Notes: generated by a model not told the origin, from the sequence alone. A stretch of 14,723 nt of DNA from SZUA-448 sp045627185 (GCA_045627185.1 JAZQNE010000080.1:1-14723); one strand, 5' to 3'. Shown: positions 1 through 6,855, counted from the first letter of the stretch. Program-made: numbers and translations.

Positions 1-1
1 A

Positions 2-793
2 AGCCATGAATTATCAATGGTTTACAGCGTAGCAGGTCTTTTGAAGGATGATGCTCCGCTTATGACCAAAAGGCCGTTCCGTGCGCCGCATCATACCATT
101 ACAACAAATGCACTTATCGGTGGCGGAACCTATCCGCACCCCGGGGAAATCAGTCTTGCTTCAAAAGGAGTATTGTTTCTGGATGAACTTCCCGAATTCG
201 GACGGAATACTGTTGAAGTCCTGCGTCAGCCGCTCGAAACAAAAGAAATTACAATTAACAGATTGTCGGGAAACTCGGTTTATCCTGCGGATTTCATGCT
301 TGTTGCTGCTATGAATCCCTGTAAATGTGGCTATTATCCGGACACTAGGAAATGCACATGTTCGGAAACACAGATAAACAATTACAGGAGCAGAATCAGT
401 CAGCCCTTACTTGACAGAATTGACATTTATGTGTCGATTTCACCTGTCAGTGCAAAGGACTGGTTTAAAGGCGAAAAAGGTGAGAACTCGCTTGCGGTTC
501 GCGAAAGAGTCAGCCGTGCACGTGAAATCCAGGCAGAAAGATTTAAGGAATGCAGGTACAAAACAAACTCAGGAATGAATGCCGCTCAGGTTGAAGAAAT
601 CTGCAAGCTCGGGCCTAAAGAAATGAAGTTTATGCAAAATGTCTTTTCCAAGCTTGAACTAAGCGGGAGAGGTTATCACCGAATACTTAAAGTTGCCAGA
701 ACAATTGCAGACCTTGCAGGCAGTGAAAACATACGCGAGGAACACCTTATTGAAGCGGTGAATTACCGTGGAATGGAGGTGCGAAGAATCTGA
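2..793 (+). CDS. comM: ComM/YifB-family Mg-chelatase-like AAA+ ATPase (5' end outside window)
   Basis: The reading frame is open from base 2, so this is the C-terminal half (263 residues) of a protein usually near 500 residues. The ATG at 17 is internal. Visible motifs are KRPFRAPHHT, a Walker B-like GVLFLDELPEF, a sensor-1 region MNPCKCG with a cysteine cluster (CKCGYY...CTC), the RISQPLLDRID block and the arginine-finger region SGRGYHRILKVART. All are typical of the YifB/ComM branch of Mg-chelatase-like ATPases. The Walker A loop should lie a few tens of residues before the window. In Haemophilus and Vibrio, ComM is a hexameric helicase that promotes branch migration during transformation; that role here is by homology. 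The stop TGA shares its A with the dprA ATG, which implies co-translation. Confidence 0.93.
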   Translation, partial: SHELSMVYSVAGLLKDDAPLMTKRPFRAPHHTITTNALIGGGTYPHPGEISLASKGVLFLDELPEFGRNTVEVLRQPLETKEITINRLSGNSVYPADFMLVAAMNPCKCGYYPDTRKCTCSETQINNYRSRISQPLLDRIDIYVSISPVSAKDWFKGEKGENSLAVRERVSRAREIQAERFKECRYKTNSGMNAAQVEEICKLGPKEMKFMQNVFSKLELSGRGYHRILKVARTIADLAGSENIREEHLIEAVNYRGMEVRRI

Positions 794-1911
794 TGGATTA
801 CAGAGAAGCTCTTTTCGGCCTTTCTCTTGTTTCCGAACTCGGTATGGATAATCTGCATCGTCTGATTGACAAACTGGGTGCTCCGGAAGAGTTCTTTAAG
901 CTTGACAGAGGCAGGCTTGAAATGTTATTAAAAGAGATTCATATTACAGAATCCCTTCGTCTGAAATTGTTTGATGTAAGAAACGGGAACGGAATATCAG
1001 ATGCACTTGCCGCCATGCGAAAAGAGAAAATTGATTTCATAATTGCGGGAGATAACAGTCATCCGGGTGACGATATTTTTCCTGAAAATCTTAAAGTAAT
1101 AAAGGATTCACCATTATATTTATTCAAAAAAGGGACATTGCCAAAGAAAAGAAAATCGGTTGCCATGATAGGTTCAAGAAACTGTTCTTATTACGGCAGG
1201 GAAATTGCAACCTGCTTTGCAAAAATCTTTGCCGAATGCGGGTTGACCATAGTTAGCGGAATGGCACGCGGGGTTGACGGTTATGCTCATGACGGGGCAC
1301 TTATGGGAAACGGAATAACAGTAGGTGTACTTGGTTTTGGAATAGATGAGTGTTACCCAAAGGAAAATTTTCTTCTGAAAAACAGAATTCTTGAAAACGG
1401 AGCTTTGATTTCCGAATATCCTCCGGGCACACTGGGCTATGCGAACCATTTCCCCGCAAGAAACCGCTTGATTTCAGGCTTTGCGGACTGTCTTGTTGTA
1501 GTTGAGGCAGCAAAGAAAAGCGGTACTCTGATTACGGTTGACTTTGCTCTGGAACAGAATAAAAATATATATGCTGTTCCGGGAAGGATTGGCGACCCTC
1601 TTAGCGAGGGTTGTAATGAACTGATAAAAAGCGGATGTACTCCTTTGACTGACCCTTCCGATATATTACAGGACTTTGGTCTTGTTTTGAATGAAATTTC
1701 AGATGATTATTCAAATAAAAATAAAATTAAACTTGATTCAAAATCCAAAATAGTGTATGCTAACTTGGACTTGAATCCGAGATATACTGAAGAACTTGTG
1801 GAAATTACGGGGCTTGAGCCCTCAAAACTGCTTGTAATTCTGTACGAGCTTGAGAATTCGGGACTGATTAAACAGGTTGCCAGAGGAGCATATATCAGAT
1901 CGTTTTCATGA
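793..1911 (+). CDS. dprA: DNA-processing protein DprA (Smf)
   Basis: This 372-residue protein is the single-stranded-DNA-binding RecA loader that protects incoming DNA during transformation. An N-terminal helical region (about 1-65) precedes the Rossmann-like DprA core. The core shows MIGSRN (125-130), SGMARGVD (155-162), ISEYPPG (206-212), FPARNR (220-225), KSGTLIT (242-248) and AVPG (261-264), all DprA signatures. Residues about 320-372 look like the C-terminal winged helix. The ATG overlaps the comM stop by one base (TGATG); GGAGG at 775-779 is 13 bases upstream, which is long, so coupling from comM may help initiation. Many non-transformable bacteria also keep dprA, so competence is not proven. 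Confidence 0.96.
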   Translation: MDYREALFGLSLVSELGMDNLHRLIDKLGAPEEFFKLDRGRLEMLLKEIHITESLRLKLFDVRNGNGISDALAAMRKEKIDFIIAGDNSHPGDDIFPENLKVIKDSPLYLFKKGTLPKKRKSVAMIGSRNCSYYGREIATCFAKIFAECGLTIVSGMARGVDGYAHDGALMGNGITVGVLGFGIDECYPKENFLLKNRILENGALISEYPPGTLGYANHFPARNRLISGFADCLVVVEAAKKSGTLITVDFALEQNKNIYAVPGRIGDPLSEGCNELIKSGCTPLTDPSDILQDFGLVLNEISDDYSNKNKIKLDSKSKIVYANLDLNPRYTEELVEITGLEPSKLLVILYELENSGLIKQVARGAYIRSFS

Positions 1912-1937
1912 ATTATCAGTAACATGTTTTCGTGAAT
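1902..1937 (+). repeat. 12-nt direct repeat spanning the dprA stop
   Basis: GTTTTCATGAAT (1902-1913) recurs as GTTTTCGTGAAT (1926-1937) with one difference and a 24-base period. The first copy contains the dprA stop codon. It looks like a small tandem duplication of the gene tail. The rest of the dprA-topA gap (to 2026) shows no convincing terminator, so topA may be partly transcribed from upstream. Confidence 0.5.
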
Positions 1938-2026
1938 CAGCCTTATATGGCCCCTTTTATTCCGGCATACAATATTTCGACAGGGACAATTGTTTCGGTT
2001 GTTTTTGTCAGACAGATGGAGCAGAT

Positions 2027-4018
2027 ATGGCTAATAATCTACTTATAGTTGAGTCTCCCGCAAAGGCTACAACAATCAAAAAGTTTTTGGGCAAGGATTT
2101 TGAAGTTATAGCTTCAAACGGACATGTCCGTGATCTTCCCAAAAGCCAGATGGGTATTGACGTTAACGGTGATTTTGAACCTAAGTATATTACTATTCGT
2201 GGTAAAAGTGATGTTATTAACGGCTTAAAGAAGGCCGTAAAAAAAGCAGATAAAGTATATCTCGCAACCGACCCCGATCGCGAAGGGGAAGCTATTTCCT
2301 GGCATCTTGCAGAACTCTTAAAGCTTGATCCAAAGAAAACAACTCGTGTGACCTTCAATGAAATTACGAAAAATGCAGTAAAAAGTTCAATTAAACAGTC
2401 AAGAGATATTGATATGAACCTGGTTAATGCCCAGCAGACAAGACGTATCCTTGACCGCCTGGTTGGTTATGAAATCAGCCCGGTTCTGTGGAAAAAAGTC
2501 AAACGCGGCCTTTCGGCAGGACGTGTTCAGTCAGTTGCACTTCGTATTATCTGTGATCGTGAAGATGAAATAAACGCTTTTAACGCAAAAGAATACTGGA
2601 CAATTGATGCTGATTTCGGAACAGGAAAAAATGTTCTTTCAGCTAAGTTCTACGGTATTGATGATAATAAACTTGAAATCGGCTCCAAAAAAGATGCAGA
2701 TAAAATTATTGCAGCCGTAAAGAAAGAAAAAGGCGTTGTATCCGAGATTAAGAAGGGTGAGCGCAAACGTAACGCACCCAACCCGTTCACAACAAGTACA
2801 CTTCAGCAGGAAGCTTCCAAGGTTCTTAATTTCTCCACACAGAAAACCATGCGTGTTGCCCAGCAGCTTTATGAAGGTGTTGACGTAAAGGGACATGGAA
2901 CTATCGGTCTTATTACCTATCTGCGTACCGATTCCACCCGTATTTCCGATGAGGCTCAGGCAGCTGCAGCAGCTTTCATTGAAGAAACATACGGCAAAGA
3001 ATATGTTGGAGCAGGCACGGCAAAAAAGAAGGATGACAAAAACATTCAGGATGCACATGAAGCAATTCGACCCACATATGTTGAACTGACACCCGCATCG
3101 GTAAAGGACTCGCTTACAAGAGAGCAGTTCAGACTTTATCAGCTTGTTTGGAAACGTTTTGTTGCCAGCAGAATGCAGTCTGCAAAATATGAGACAATAA
3201 ATGCAAAAATTGATGCCGGAAAATATAAATTTACTGCAGGGTGCTCAACACTTGCTTTTGCCGGATTCCTTTCTGTTTATTCAGATGATGAAGAAACTGC
3301 AATAAGTAATCCCGCATTGAAAAAACTTGAAGAGGGCGCTGTTCTTCCGGTTGGCGAAATCAGACCCGAACAGCATTTCACACAGCCTCCGGCTCATTAC
3401 ACGGAAGCTTCTCTTGTCAAGGAACTTGAAGAACGCGGAATAGGCCGCCCAAGTACATATTCGCCTACAATTACAACAATTCTTGCAAGACGTTATGTTG
3501 TAAAAGAAGAGAAGAATCTGTATGTTACCGAGCTTGGTGAAGCCGTTAACAACATTATGAAGAAATCATTCCCTTCAATTGTTAACGTGGATTTCACCAT
3601 TAACATAGAGTATATGCTTGACTGCATAAGTACAGGCGAAACTCAGTGGCGTTCTGTTGTAAGCGAATTTTATCCTGACCTTCATCAGGCAGTTACCGTT
3701 GCAAATGAAGAACTTGAAAAAGTTCAGATAAAAGATGAAGAAACGGATGTTATTTGCGAAGAATGCGGCAGAAACATGGTAATCAAGTACGGCCGTCACG
3801 GAAAATTCCTTGCCTGTCCCGGATTCCCGGAATGCAAGAACACAAAGACTTTCCTTGAGAAAGCCGGCGTGAAATGTCCTAAATGCGGTGCAGATGTTGT
3901 TATCAGAAGAACAAAAGCCGGAAGAAGATTTTACGGATGTGAGAAATCCCCGGATTGTGATTTTATTTCATGGCAGAAGCCCAAAAATGAACAGAATGAG
4001 TCTTCAGAAAATGCCTGA
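2027..4018 (+). CDS. topA: DNA topoisomerase I (type IA)
   Basis: This 663-residue type IA topoisomerase relaxes negatively supercoiled DNA through a tyrosine-linked single-strand break. The TOPRIM domain opens with LLIVESPAK (Glu9) and carries the acidic triad region DPDREGE (Asp82, Asp84, Glu86). The catalytic Tyr298 sits in GLITYLRTDS with Arg300 beside it. DAHEAIRPT and the RPSTYSPTI block are further family signatures. Two C-terminal zinc ribbons follow, with cysteines 577/580/597/603 and 617/620/638/644. The ATG at 2027 is chosen because it gives the canonical MANNLLIVESPAK start and has GGAG five bases upstream. The same frame is open back to 1877 with an earlier ATG, but that stretch has no family similarity and overlaps dprA. 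A strong terminator follows. Confidence 0.97.
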   Translation: MANNLLIVESPAKATTIKKFLGKDFEVIASNGHVRDLPKSQMGIDVNGDFEPKYITIRGKSDVINGLKKAVKKADKVYLATDPDREGEAISWHLAELLKLDPKKTTRVTFNEITKNAVKSSIKQSRDIDMNLVNAQQTRRILDRLVGYEISPVLWKKVKRGLSAGRVQSVALRIICDREDEINAFNAKEYWTIDADFGTGKNVLSAKFYGIDDNKLEIGSKKDADKIIAAVKKEKGVVSEIKKGERKRNAPNPFTTSTLQQEASKVLNFSTQKTMRVAQQLYEGVDVKGHGTIGLITYLRTDSTRISDEAQAAAAAFIEETYGKEYVGAGTAKKKDDKNIQDAHEAIRPTYVELTPASVKDSLTREQFRLYQLVWKRFVASRMQSAKYETINAKIDAGKYKFTAGCSTLAFAGFLSVYSDDEETAISNPALKKLEEGAVLPVGEIRPEQHFTQPPAHYTEASLVKELEERGIGRPSTYSPTITTILARRYVVKEEKNLYVTELGEAVNNIMKKSFPSIVNVDFTINIEYMLDCISTGETQWRSVVSEFYPDLHQAVTVANEELEKVQIKDEETDVICEECGRNMVIKYGRHGKFLACPGFPECKNTKTFLEKAGVKCPKCGADVVIRRTKAGRRFYGCEKSPDCDFISWQKPKNEQNESSENA

Positions 4019-4083
4019 AGACTGATACCGCAAATCAGACAAAAATTCTTAATTTTCTCAGAAAAACCGTAATAAATTAATTG

Positions 4084-4129
4084 AACCGTAACATAAACAT
4101 GAAAAATTGTTTATGTTGCGGTTTTTTTT
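4084..4129 (+). terminator. Intrinsic terminator after topA
   Basis: Arms 4084-4098 (AACCGTAACATAAAC) and 4109-4123 form 15 consecutive pairs with one G-U pair. The loop is 10 bases, and an eight-T run at 4122-4129 follows the stem. It lies 65 bases past the topA stop and separates topA from codY. Confidence 0.93.
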
Positions 4130-4233
4130 GAAAGAATTCTGAAACTAAATGTAGATATATTTTTGCATCCAATATACTATATTTATGATTTTTATGTGAA
4201 TTATCCGCTAAATCAACTCAAAATATTGAAATG

Positions 4234-4268
4234 TTTGCGAAAATCAAAAAAATTATTGATTTTTCAAA
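4234..4268. promoter_or_regulatory. Inverted repeat overlapping the codY -35 (possible operator)
   Basis: AAAATCAA (4240-4247) and TTGATTTT (4256-4263) are exact inverted copies separated by 8 bases. Flanking TTTG (4234-4237) and CAAA (4265-4268) extend the symmetry with one- and two-base offsets. The right arm contains the predicted -35 hexamer, a position where a bound protein would block RNA polymerase. The region is AT-rich, so chance symmetry is possible. It does not match the CodY box well. Confidence 0.4.
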
Positions 4269-4284
4269 AAAAATATGCTAAAAT
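4256..4284 (+). promoter_or_regulatory. Sigma-A promoter of codY with extended -10
   Basis: TTGATT (4256-4261) is separated by 17 bases from TAAAAT (4279-4284). TG stands at 4276-4277 as an extended -10 element (TGCTAAAAT). Transcription would begin near 4291, leaving a leader of about 110 bases before the codY start. Confidence 0.75.
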
Positions 4285-4294
4285 CTACTACACA

Positions 4295-4340
4295 ATTACA
4301 AACGGACATCTGCATATTTTTCATTTTTTCTGTTTGTAAT
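4295..4340 (+). promoter_or_regulatory. 12-bp stem-loop at the 5' end of the codY leader
   Basis: ATTACAAACGGA (4295-4306) pairs along its whole length with TCTGTTTGTAAT (4329-4340), with one G-U pair; the loop is 22 bases and U-rich. It would start within a few bases of the predicted transcript 5' end. No U-tract follows, so it is not a terminator. It could stabilise the mRNA, control translation, or bind a protein. I do not recognise it as a known riboswitch. Confidence 0.55.
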
Positions 4341-4389
4341 GATTTCTGATGTAAATGAATCGTTTCAAAATTGGAACAGAACAAATTAC

Positions 4390-4394
4390 GGAGG
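4390..4394 (+). promoter_or_regulatory. Ribosome binding site fixing the TTG start of codY
   Basis: GGAGG at 4390-4394 is seven bases before TTG at 4402. No comparable site precedes the in-frame ATG at 4339. This supports the TTG start. Confidence 0.85.
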
Positions 4395-4401
4395 TAATAA
4401 T

Positions 4402-5169
4402 TTGAGCGTACAATTATTGGATAAAACCAGAAAGATTAACAAGCTGCTTCATAACAATAATTCACACAAAGTCGTTTTCAACGATATCTGCCTTGTAATG
4501 GGTGACATCCTTGAATCGAATGTGCTTGTAATCAGTAAGAAGGGTAAGGTTCTTGGTATCCAGAACCGTTCCGATATTCCTGCAATCAGAGAACTGATTA
4601 AGGACAACATCGGAGGCCATATCGATGAAATGCTTAATGAACGTCTTCTGAATATTCTTTCAACAAAGGAAAATGTAAACCTTTCAACGCTTGGTTTCGA
4701 ATTCCCTGATGTTGAGCATTACAGAGCAATCATTACCCCTATTGATATAGCAGGCGAGCGTCTTGGTACATTATTCCTTTACAAGAACATTAACGATTAT
4801 TCAATCGATGACATAATTCTTAGCGAATACGGTACAACCGTTGTAGGCCTTGAAATGATGAGATCGGTTAATGAGGAAACAGCTGAAGAAAGCCGAAAGG
4901 TTCAGATTGTTCGTTCGGCTATCAGCACACTTTCATTCTCAGAACTTGAAGCAATCACTCATATTTTTGAAGAGCTGGGCGGTAACGAAGGCGTACTTGT
5001 AGCAAGCAAGATTGCTGACAGAGTCGGAATTACAAGATCTGTTATTGTTAATGCTCTCAGAAAGTTTGAGTCTGCAGGCGTAATTGAGTCCAGATCATCC
5101 GGTATGAAGGGTACATACATCAAGGTTATGAATGATGTTGTATTCGATGAACTTAAGAAACTTAAATAA
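4402..5169 (+). CDS. codY: GTP-sensing global transcriptional regulator CodY (TTG start)
   Basis: This 255-residue protein (B. subtilis CodY is 259) is a DNA-binding repressor/activator that senses branched-chain amino acids and GTP, and it links nutrition to metabolism, motility and virulence in Firmicutes. The N-terminal SVQLLDKTRKINKLL, a GAF-type domain to about residue 155 (with GERLGTLFL and SEYGTTVVG), the SFSELEAITHIFEELGGNEG linker, and the winged helix ASKIADRVGITRSVIV to KGTYIKV (201-242) are close to textbook CodY. The start is TTG: homology begins exactly there and GGAGG is seven bases upstream. An in-frame ATG at 4339 would add 21 residues with no family similarity. The gene has its own promoter and terminator, so it is probably monocistronic. 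In B. subtilis codY also sits directly before flgB. Confidence 0.97.
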   Translation: MSVQLLDKTRKINKLLHNNNSHKVVFNDICLVMGDILESNVLVISKKGKVLGIQNRSDIPAIRELIKDNIGGHIDEMLNERLLNILSTKENVNLSTLGFEFPDVEHYRAIITPIDIAGERLGTLFLYKNINDYSIDDIILSEYGTTVVGLEMMRSVNEETAEESRKVQIVRSAISTLSFSELEAITHIFEELGGNEGVLVASKIADRVGITRSVIVNALRKFESAGVIESRSSGMKGTYIKVMNDVVFDELKKLK

Positions 5170-5245
5170 TATTAAGTAATTTGACTTATCTGACGATATA
5201 TAAATCAGAGGCAAGGATTGCCTGTATCAAAGGATTGGTTATTAC

Positions 5246-5288
5246 AAAAGGATTTGTGAAGAAATTCATAAATCCTTTTTTGTTTTTT
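5246..5288 (+). terminator. Intrinsic terminator after codY (GAAA tetraloop)
   Basis: Arms 5246-5260 and 5265-5279 pair over 15 bases with one G-U pair and close on a GAAA tetraloop (5261-5264). T runs at 5276-5281 and 5283-5288 follow. It should insulate the flagellar operon from codY transcription. Confidence 0.94.
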
Positions 5289-5324
5289 ATTGCGGGAAAC
5301 TTCAGTTAAAGTTTTCTTTCAGTT

Positions 5325-5383
5325 GGAACCATTTCCTTAAAATCAATATTTAGTGGCAGGACCGGAACAAAAATTCCTTAAAA
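5325..5383 (+). repeat. Two GGAAC-N-TTCCTTAAAA direct repeats upstream of the flgB promoter
   Basis: Copy 1 (5325-5342) is GGAAC, 3 bases, TTCCTTAAAA. Copy 2 (5364-5383) is GGAAC, 5 bases, TTCCTTAAAA. Starts are 39 bases apart, close to four helical turns. Each copy has internal GGAA/TTCC symmetry. They lie about 55-115 bases upstream of the predicted -35, a common place for activator sites. The binding protein is unknown. Confidence 0.5.
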
Positions 5384-5437
5384 GATACAAAAACGACAAC
5401 AAGTTATTGTTGAATAATTTTTTTTAATAAATATATC

Positions 5438-5465
5438 TTGTGTTTTTTTTGGAATAGAATATAAT
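5438..5465 (+). promoter_or_regulatory. Sigma-A promoter of the flagellar operon
   Basis: TTGTGT (5438-5443) is 16 bases from a perfect TATAAT (5460-5465). Transcription would begin near 5472, about 56 bases before the flgB ATG. No sigma-D type GCCGATAT is seen here. This matches the Bacillus pattern, in which a housekeeping promoter drives the fla/che operon. Confidence 0.72.
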
Positions 5466-5527
5466 TAGTTTATGAATAAGATATGATTACTATATCTAGC
5501 GGTTTGTCCTGCAGAAAGGTGGTCCTT

Positions 5528-5923
5528 ATGATCGGATCGGATGCATACAATTATATAAATGTCCTTGATAAAGCTGCAGATGCTTCCTGGATCAGAAATG
5601 AAATAATAAATAACAACATTGCAAACGTTGATACACCTGATTTTAAGAGGCAGGACATTGTTTTTGAATCATATCTTCAGGATAAACTTTCAGGCTTTGG
5701 AAGTCTTGATAAAAAAGTACAGAATCTGAACGGAAGTCTTTCTTCGCTGAATGGTTCAATTTACACGGATTTCAAGACACTTGACTATCGAAAAGACGGA
5801 AACAATGTTGATATTTCAACCGAATCCGGATACCTTGCGGAAAACCAGATCCGTTATTACACATTACTTGATTCCATGAGCCAGGAATTCAGCCGGATTA
5901 AAACAGCTCTGACCGTTAAATAA
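5528..5923 (+). CDS. flgB: Flagellar basal-body proximal rod protein FlgB
   Basis: This 131-residue rod subunit joins the MS ring to the distal rod. The N-terminal rod signature NNNIANVDTPDFKRQDIVF (28-46) is diagnostic, and the C-terminal helix (YYTLLDSMSQEFSRIKTALT) fits the family's coiled-coil end. The length matches FlgB (about 130). The ATG at 5528 is chosen because AAAGGTGG (5515-5522) is five bases upstream and MIGSDAYNYINVLDKA fits the family. An earlier in-frame ATG at 5483 has no ribosome site and adds unrelated residues. It is the first gene of the operon and, like other rod proteins, should be exported by the flagellar type III system without a cleaved signal peptide. Confidence 0.95.
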   Translation: MIGSDAYNYINVLDKAADASWIRNEIINNNIANVDTPDFKRQDIVFESYLQDKLSGFGSLDKKVQNLNGSLSSLNGSIYTDFKTLDYRKDGNNVDISTESGYLAENQIRYYTLLDSMSQEFSRIKTALTVK

Positions 5924-5946
5924 ATGATTTGTAAATAAACCGATAC
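5921..5946 (+). promoter_or_regulatory. Weak sigma-D-like promoter candidate before flgC
   Basis: TAAA (5921-5924, overlapping the flgB stop) is 14 bases from ACCGATAC (5939-5946), which matches six of eight positions of the sigma-D -10 GCCGATAT. The -10 overlaps the left arm of the neighbouring hairpin. In AT-rich DNA this could be chance. Confidence 0.25.
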
Positions 5947-5974
5947 TTGATTTTGTTCAATCAAAATCCCGGTT
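5938..5974 (+). other. Stem-loop between flgB and flgC
   Basis: An inner stem GATTTTG/CAAAATC (5949-5955 with 5962-5968, six-base loop) sits inside an outer stem AACCG/CGGTT (5938-5942 with 5970-5974), with an unpaired left bulge of six bases. ATTTTG follows, so the U-tract is short. It could be a leaky terminator, a processing site, or an mRNA stabiliser that sets the flgB to flgC ratio. Confidence 0.55.
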
Positions 5975-6010
5975 ATTTTGTAATGCAACATAGCATGAAA
6001 GGAGCCTTAA

Positions 6011-6466
6011 ATGGCAGTTTTTAACGCACTGAACATTAGCGCAAGCGGCATGACCGCCCAGCGCCTGAGACTTGACCTTATTTCGCAGAATATCGCAAAT
6101 GTAAATACAACAAGAGATGAAAACGGAAATGTTTATCGCCGTCAGGTTGCTGTTTTCCAGGAAAGACAGCCTGATTCCACAAGCTTTAACAGCATGCTCA
6201 GCATGTCGGCAGGCGGAATCACAACCGGAACCGGACGCGGAGTTATTGTTTCAGGCATTGCTGAAGACCATGTAACTGCCATGAAAAAGGTTTATGACCC
6301 GTCTCATCCGGATGCTGATGAAGACGGATATGTAACTTATCCGAACGTTGATACCGTAACCGAAATGACAAACCTTATTGATGCAACACGTTCTTATGAA
6401 GCAAATGTTACTGCATTTAACGCAACAAAAAATATGCTGCTTAAAGGCCTTGAGATTGGTAAATAA
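6011..6466 (+). CDS. flgC: Flagellar basal-body rod protein FlgC
   Basis: This 151-residue proximal rod protein assembles next to FlgB. The N-terminal rod motif NISASGMTAQRLRLDLISQN, followed by IANVNTT (together about 8-34), is strongly conserved. The C-terminal block VDTVTEMTNLIDATRSYEAN, then VTAFNATKNMLLKGLEIGK (113-151), is the classic FlgC end. The length equals that of well-known FlgC proteins (about 150). AAAGGAG (5998-6004) precedes the ATG by six bases. The 87-base gap from flgB contains a stem-loop, and fliE follows 22 bases after the stop. Confidence 0.97.
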   Translation: MAVFNALNISASGMTAQRLRLDLISQNIANVNTTRDENGNVYRRQVAVFQERQPDSTSFNSMLSMSAGGITTGTGRGVIVSGIAEDHVTAMKKVYDPSHPDADEDGYVTYPNVDTVTEMTNLIDATRSYEANVTAFNATKNMLLKGLEIGK

Positions 6467-6488
6467 TAATTAACTGAGGGTAGAACAT

Positions 6489-6830
6489 ATGGATGTAACA
6501 ATTATTAACGGATTAACAGGCGTGGGCGGTATATCGGATATTTCCGGCATTCGCGGGGTCACTGAACTTAAAGATGCAAATACCGAAACACAAACAAACG
6601 GTTCGGCATTTGAAATTCTCTTAAATTCCGCCAAGACAATGCTTCAGGAAACAAATGAATACCAGAATGCTGCTGAAGAAGCCGAACTGCAATACGCCAT
6701 GGGTCTTATGACAAATACTCATGATCTTCAGATTGCACAGCAGAAAGCGAATCTTTCACTGCAATATACCGTAGCTGTCCGGAACGCAGTTATGGATGCA
6801 TACAAAGAAATCATGCAGTTGCAGTTCTAA
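6489..6830 (+). CDS. fliE: Flagellar hook-basal body protein FliE
   Basis: This 113-residue protein is the adaptor between the MS ring and the rod and an early substrate of the export gate. The N-terminal 35 residues are variable and Gly/Thr/Asn-rich. The conserved C-terminal part shows ANLSLQYTVAVRNAVMDAYK followed by EIMQLQF, the FliE signature in which the usual QKANLSLQ core is preserved exactly. GAGGG (6476-6480) is eight bases before the ATG. It is the third gene of the operon; the gap of 133 bases to fliF is unusually long and contains two hairpins. Confidence 0.95.
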   Translation: MDVTIINGLTGVGGISDISGIRGVTELKDANTETQTNGSAFEILLNSAKTMLQETNEYQNAAEEAELQYAMGLMTNTHDLQIAQQKANLSLQYTVAVRNAVMDAYKEIMQLQF

Positions 6831-6855
6831 GTAATCCGTAAGCTGCTTATTATGA

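Larger units (their letters stand above)
4019..4401 (+). other. topA-codY intergenic region (383 nt)
   Basis: No gene is seen here. In order the gap holds the topA terminator, about 120 bases of very AT-rich sequence with no clear motif, an inverted repeat over the codY -35, the codY promoter, and a 5' leader of roughly 110 bases with a long stem-loop and the codY ribosome site. Confidence 0.85.
5170..5527 (+). other. codY-flgB intergenic region (358 nt)
   Basis: No gene is seen. The gap contains the codY terminator, a pair of GGAAC/TTCCTTAAAA repeats, a small CAACAA-GTTA-TTGTTG dyad at 5397-5412, a sigma-A promoter, and a flgB leader of about 55 bases with a short AGATAT/ATATCT stem (5479-5497). 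No convincing CodY box is visible. Confidence 0.8.

Noticed and set aside
5..1918. 12-base match CATGAATTATCA at 5-16 and 1907-1918
   Set aside because: Several chance 12-base matches are expected in a window of this size.
1943..1973. Promoter for topA with TACAAT (1968-1973)
   Set aside because: No acceptable -35 is found at 16-18 bases, so it was not called.
1877..2026. 50-residue N-terminal extension of topA
   Set aside because: Sequence before MANNLLIVESPAK has no family similarity and overlaps dprA. GGAG is placed correctly for the ATG at 2027.
4051..4066. CodY-box-like AATTTTCTCAGAAAAA
   Set aside because: The half-sites are three bases apart rather than one, and it lies before the topA terminator rather than near a promoter.
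4339..4401. ATG start for codY at 4339
   Set aside because: It lies in the right arm of a leader hairpin without a ribosome site, and homology to CodY begins only at the TTG at 4402.
5285..5470. CodY box upstream of flgB
   Set aside because: Best windows have five or more mismatches to the 15-base consensus. Direct control of the operon by CodY cannot be claimed from sequence.
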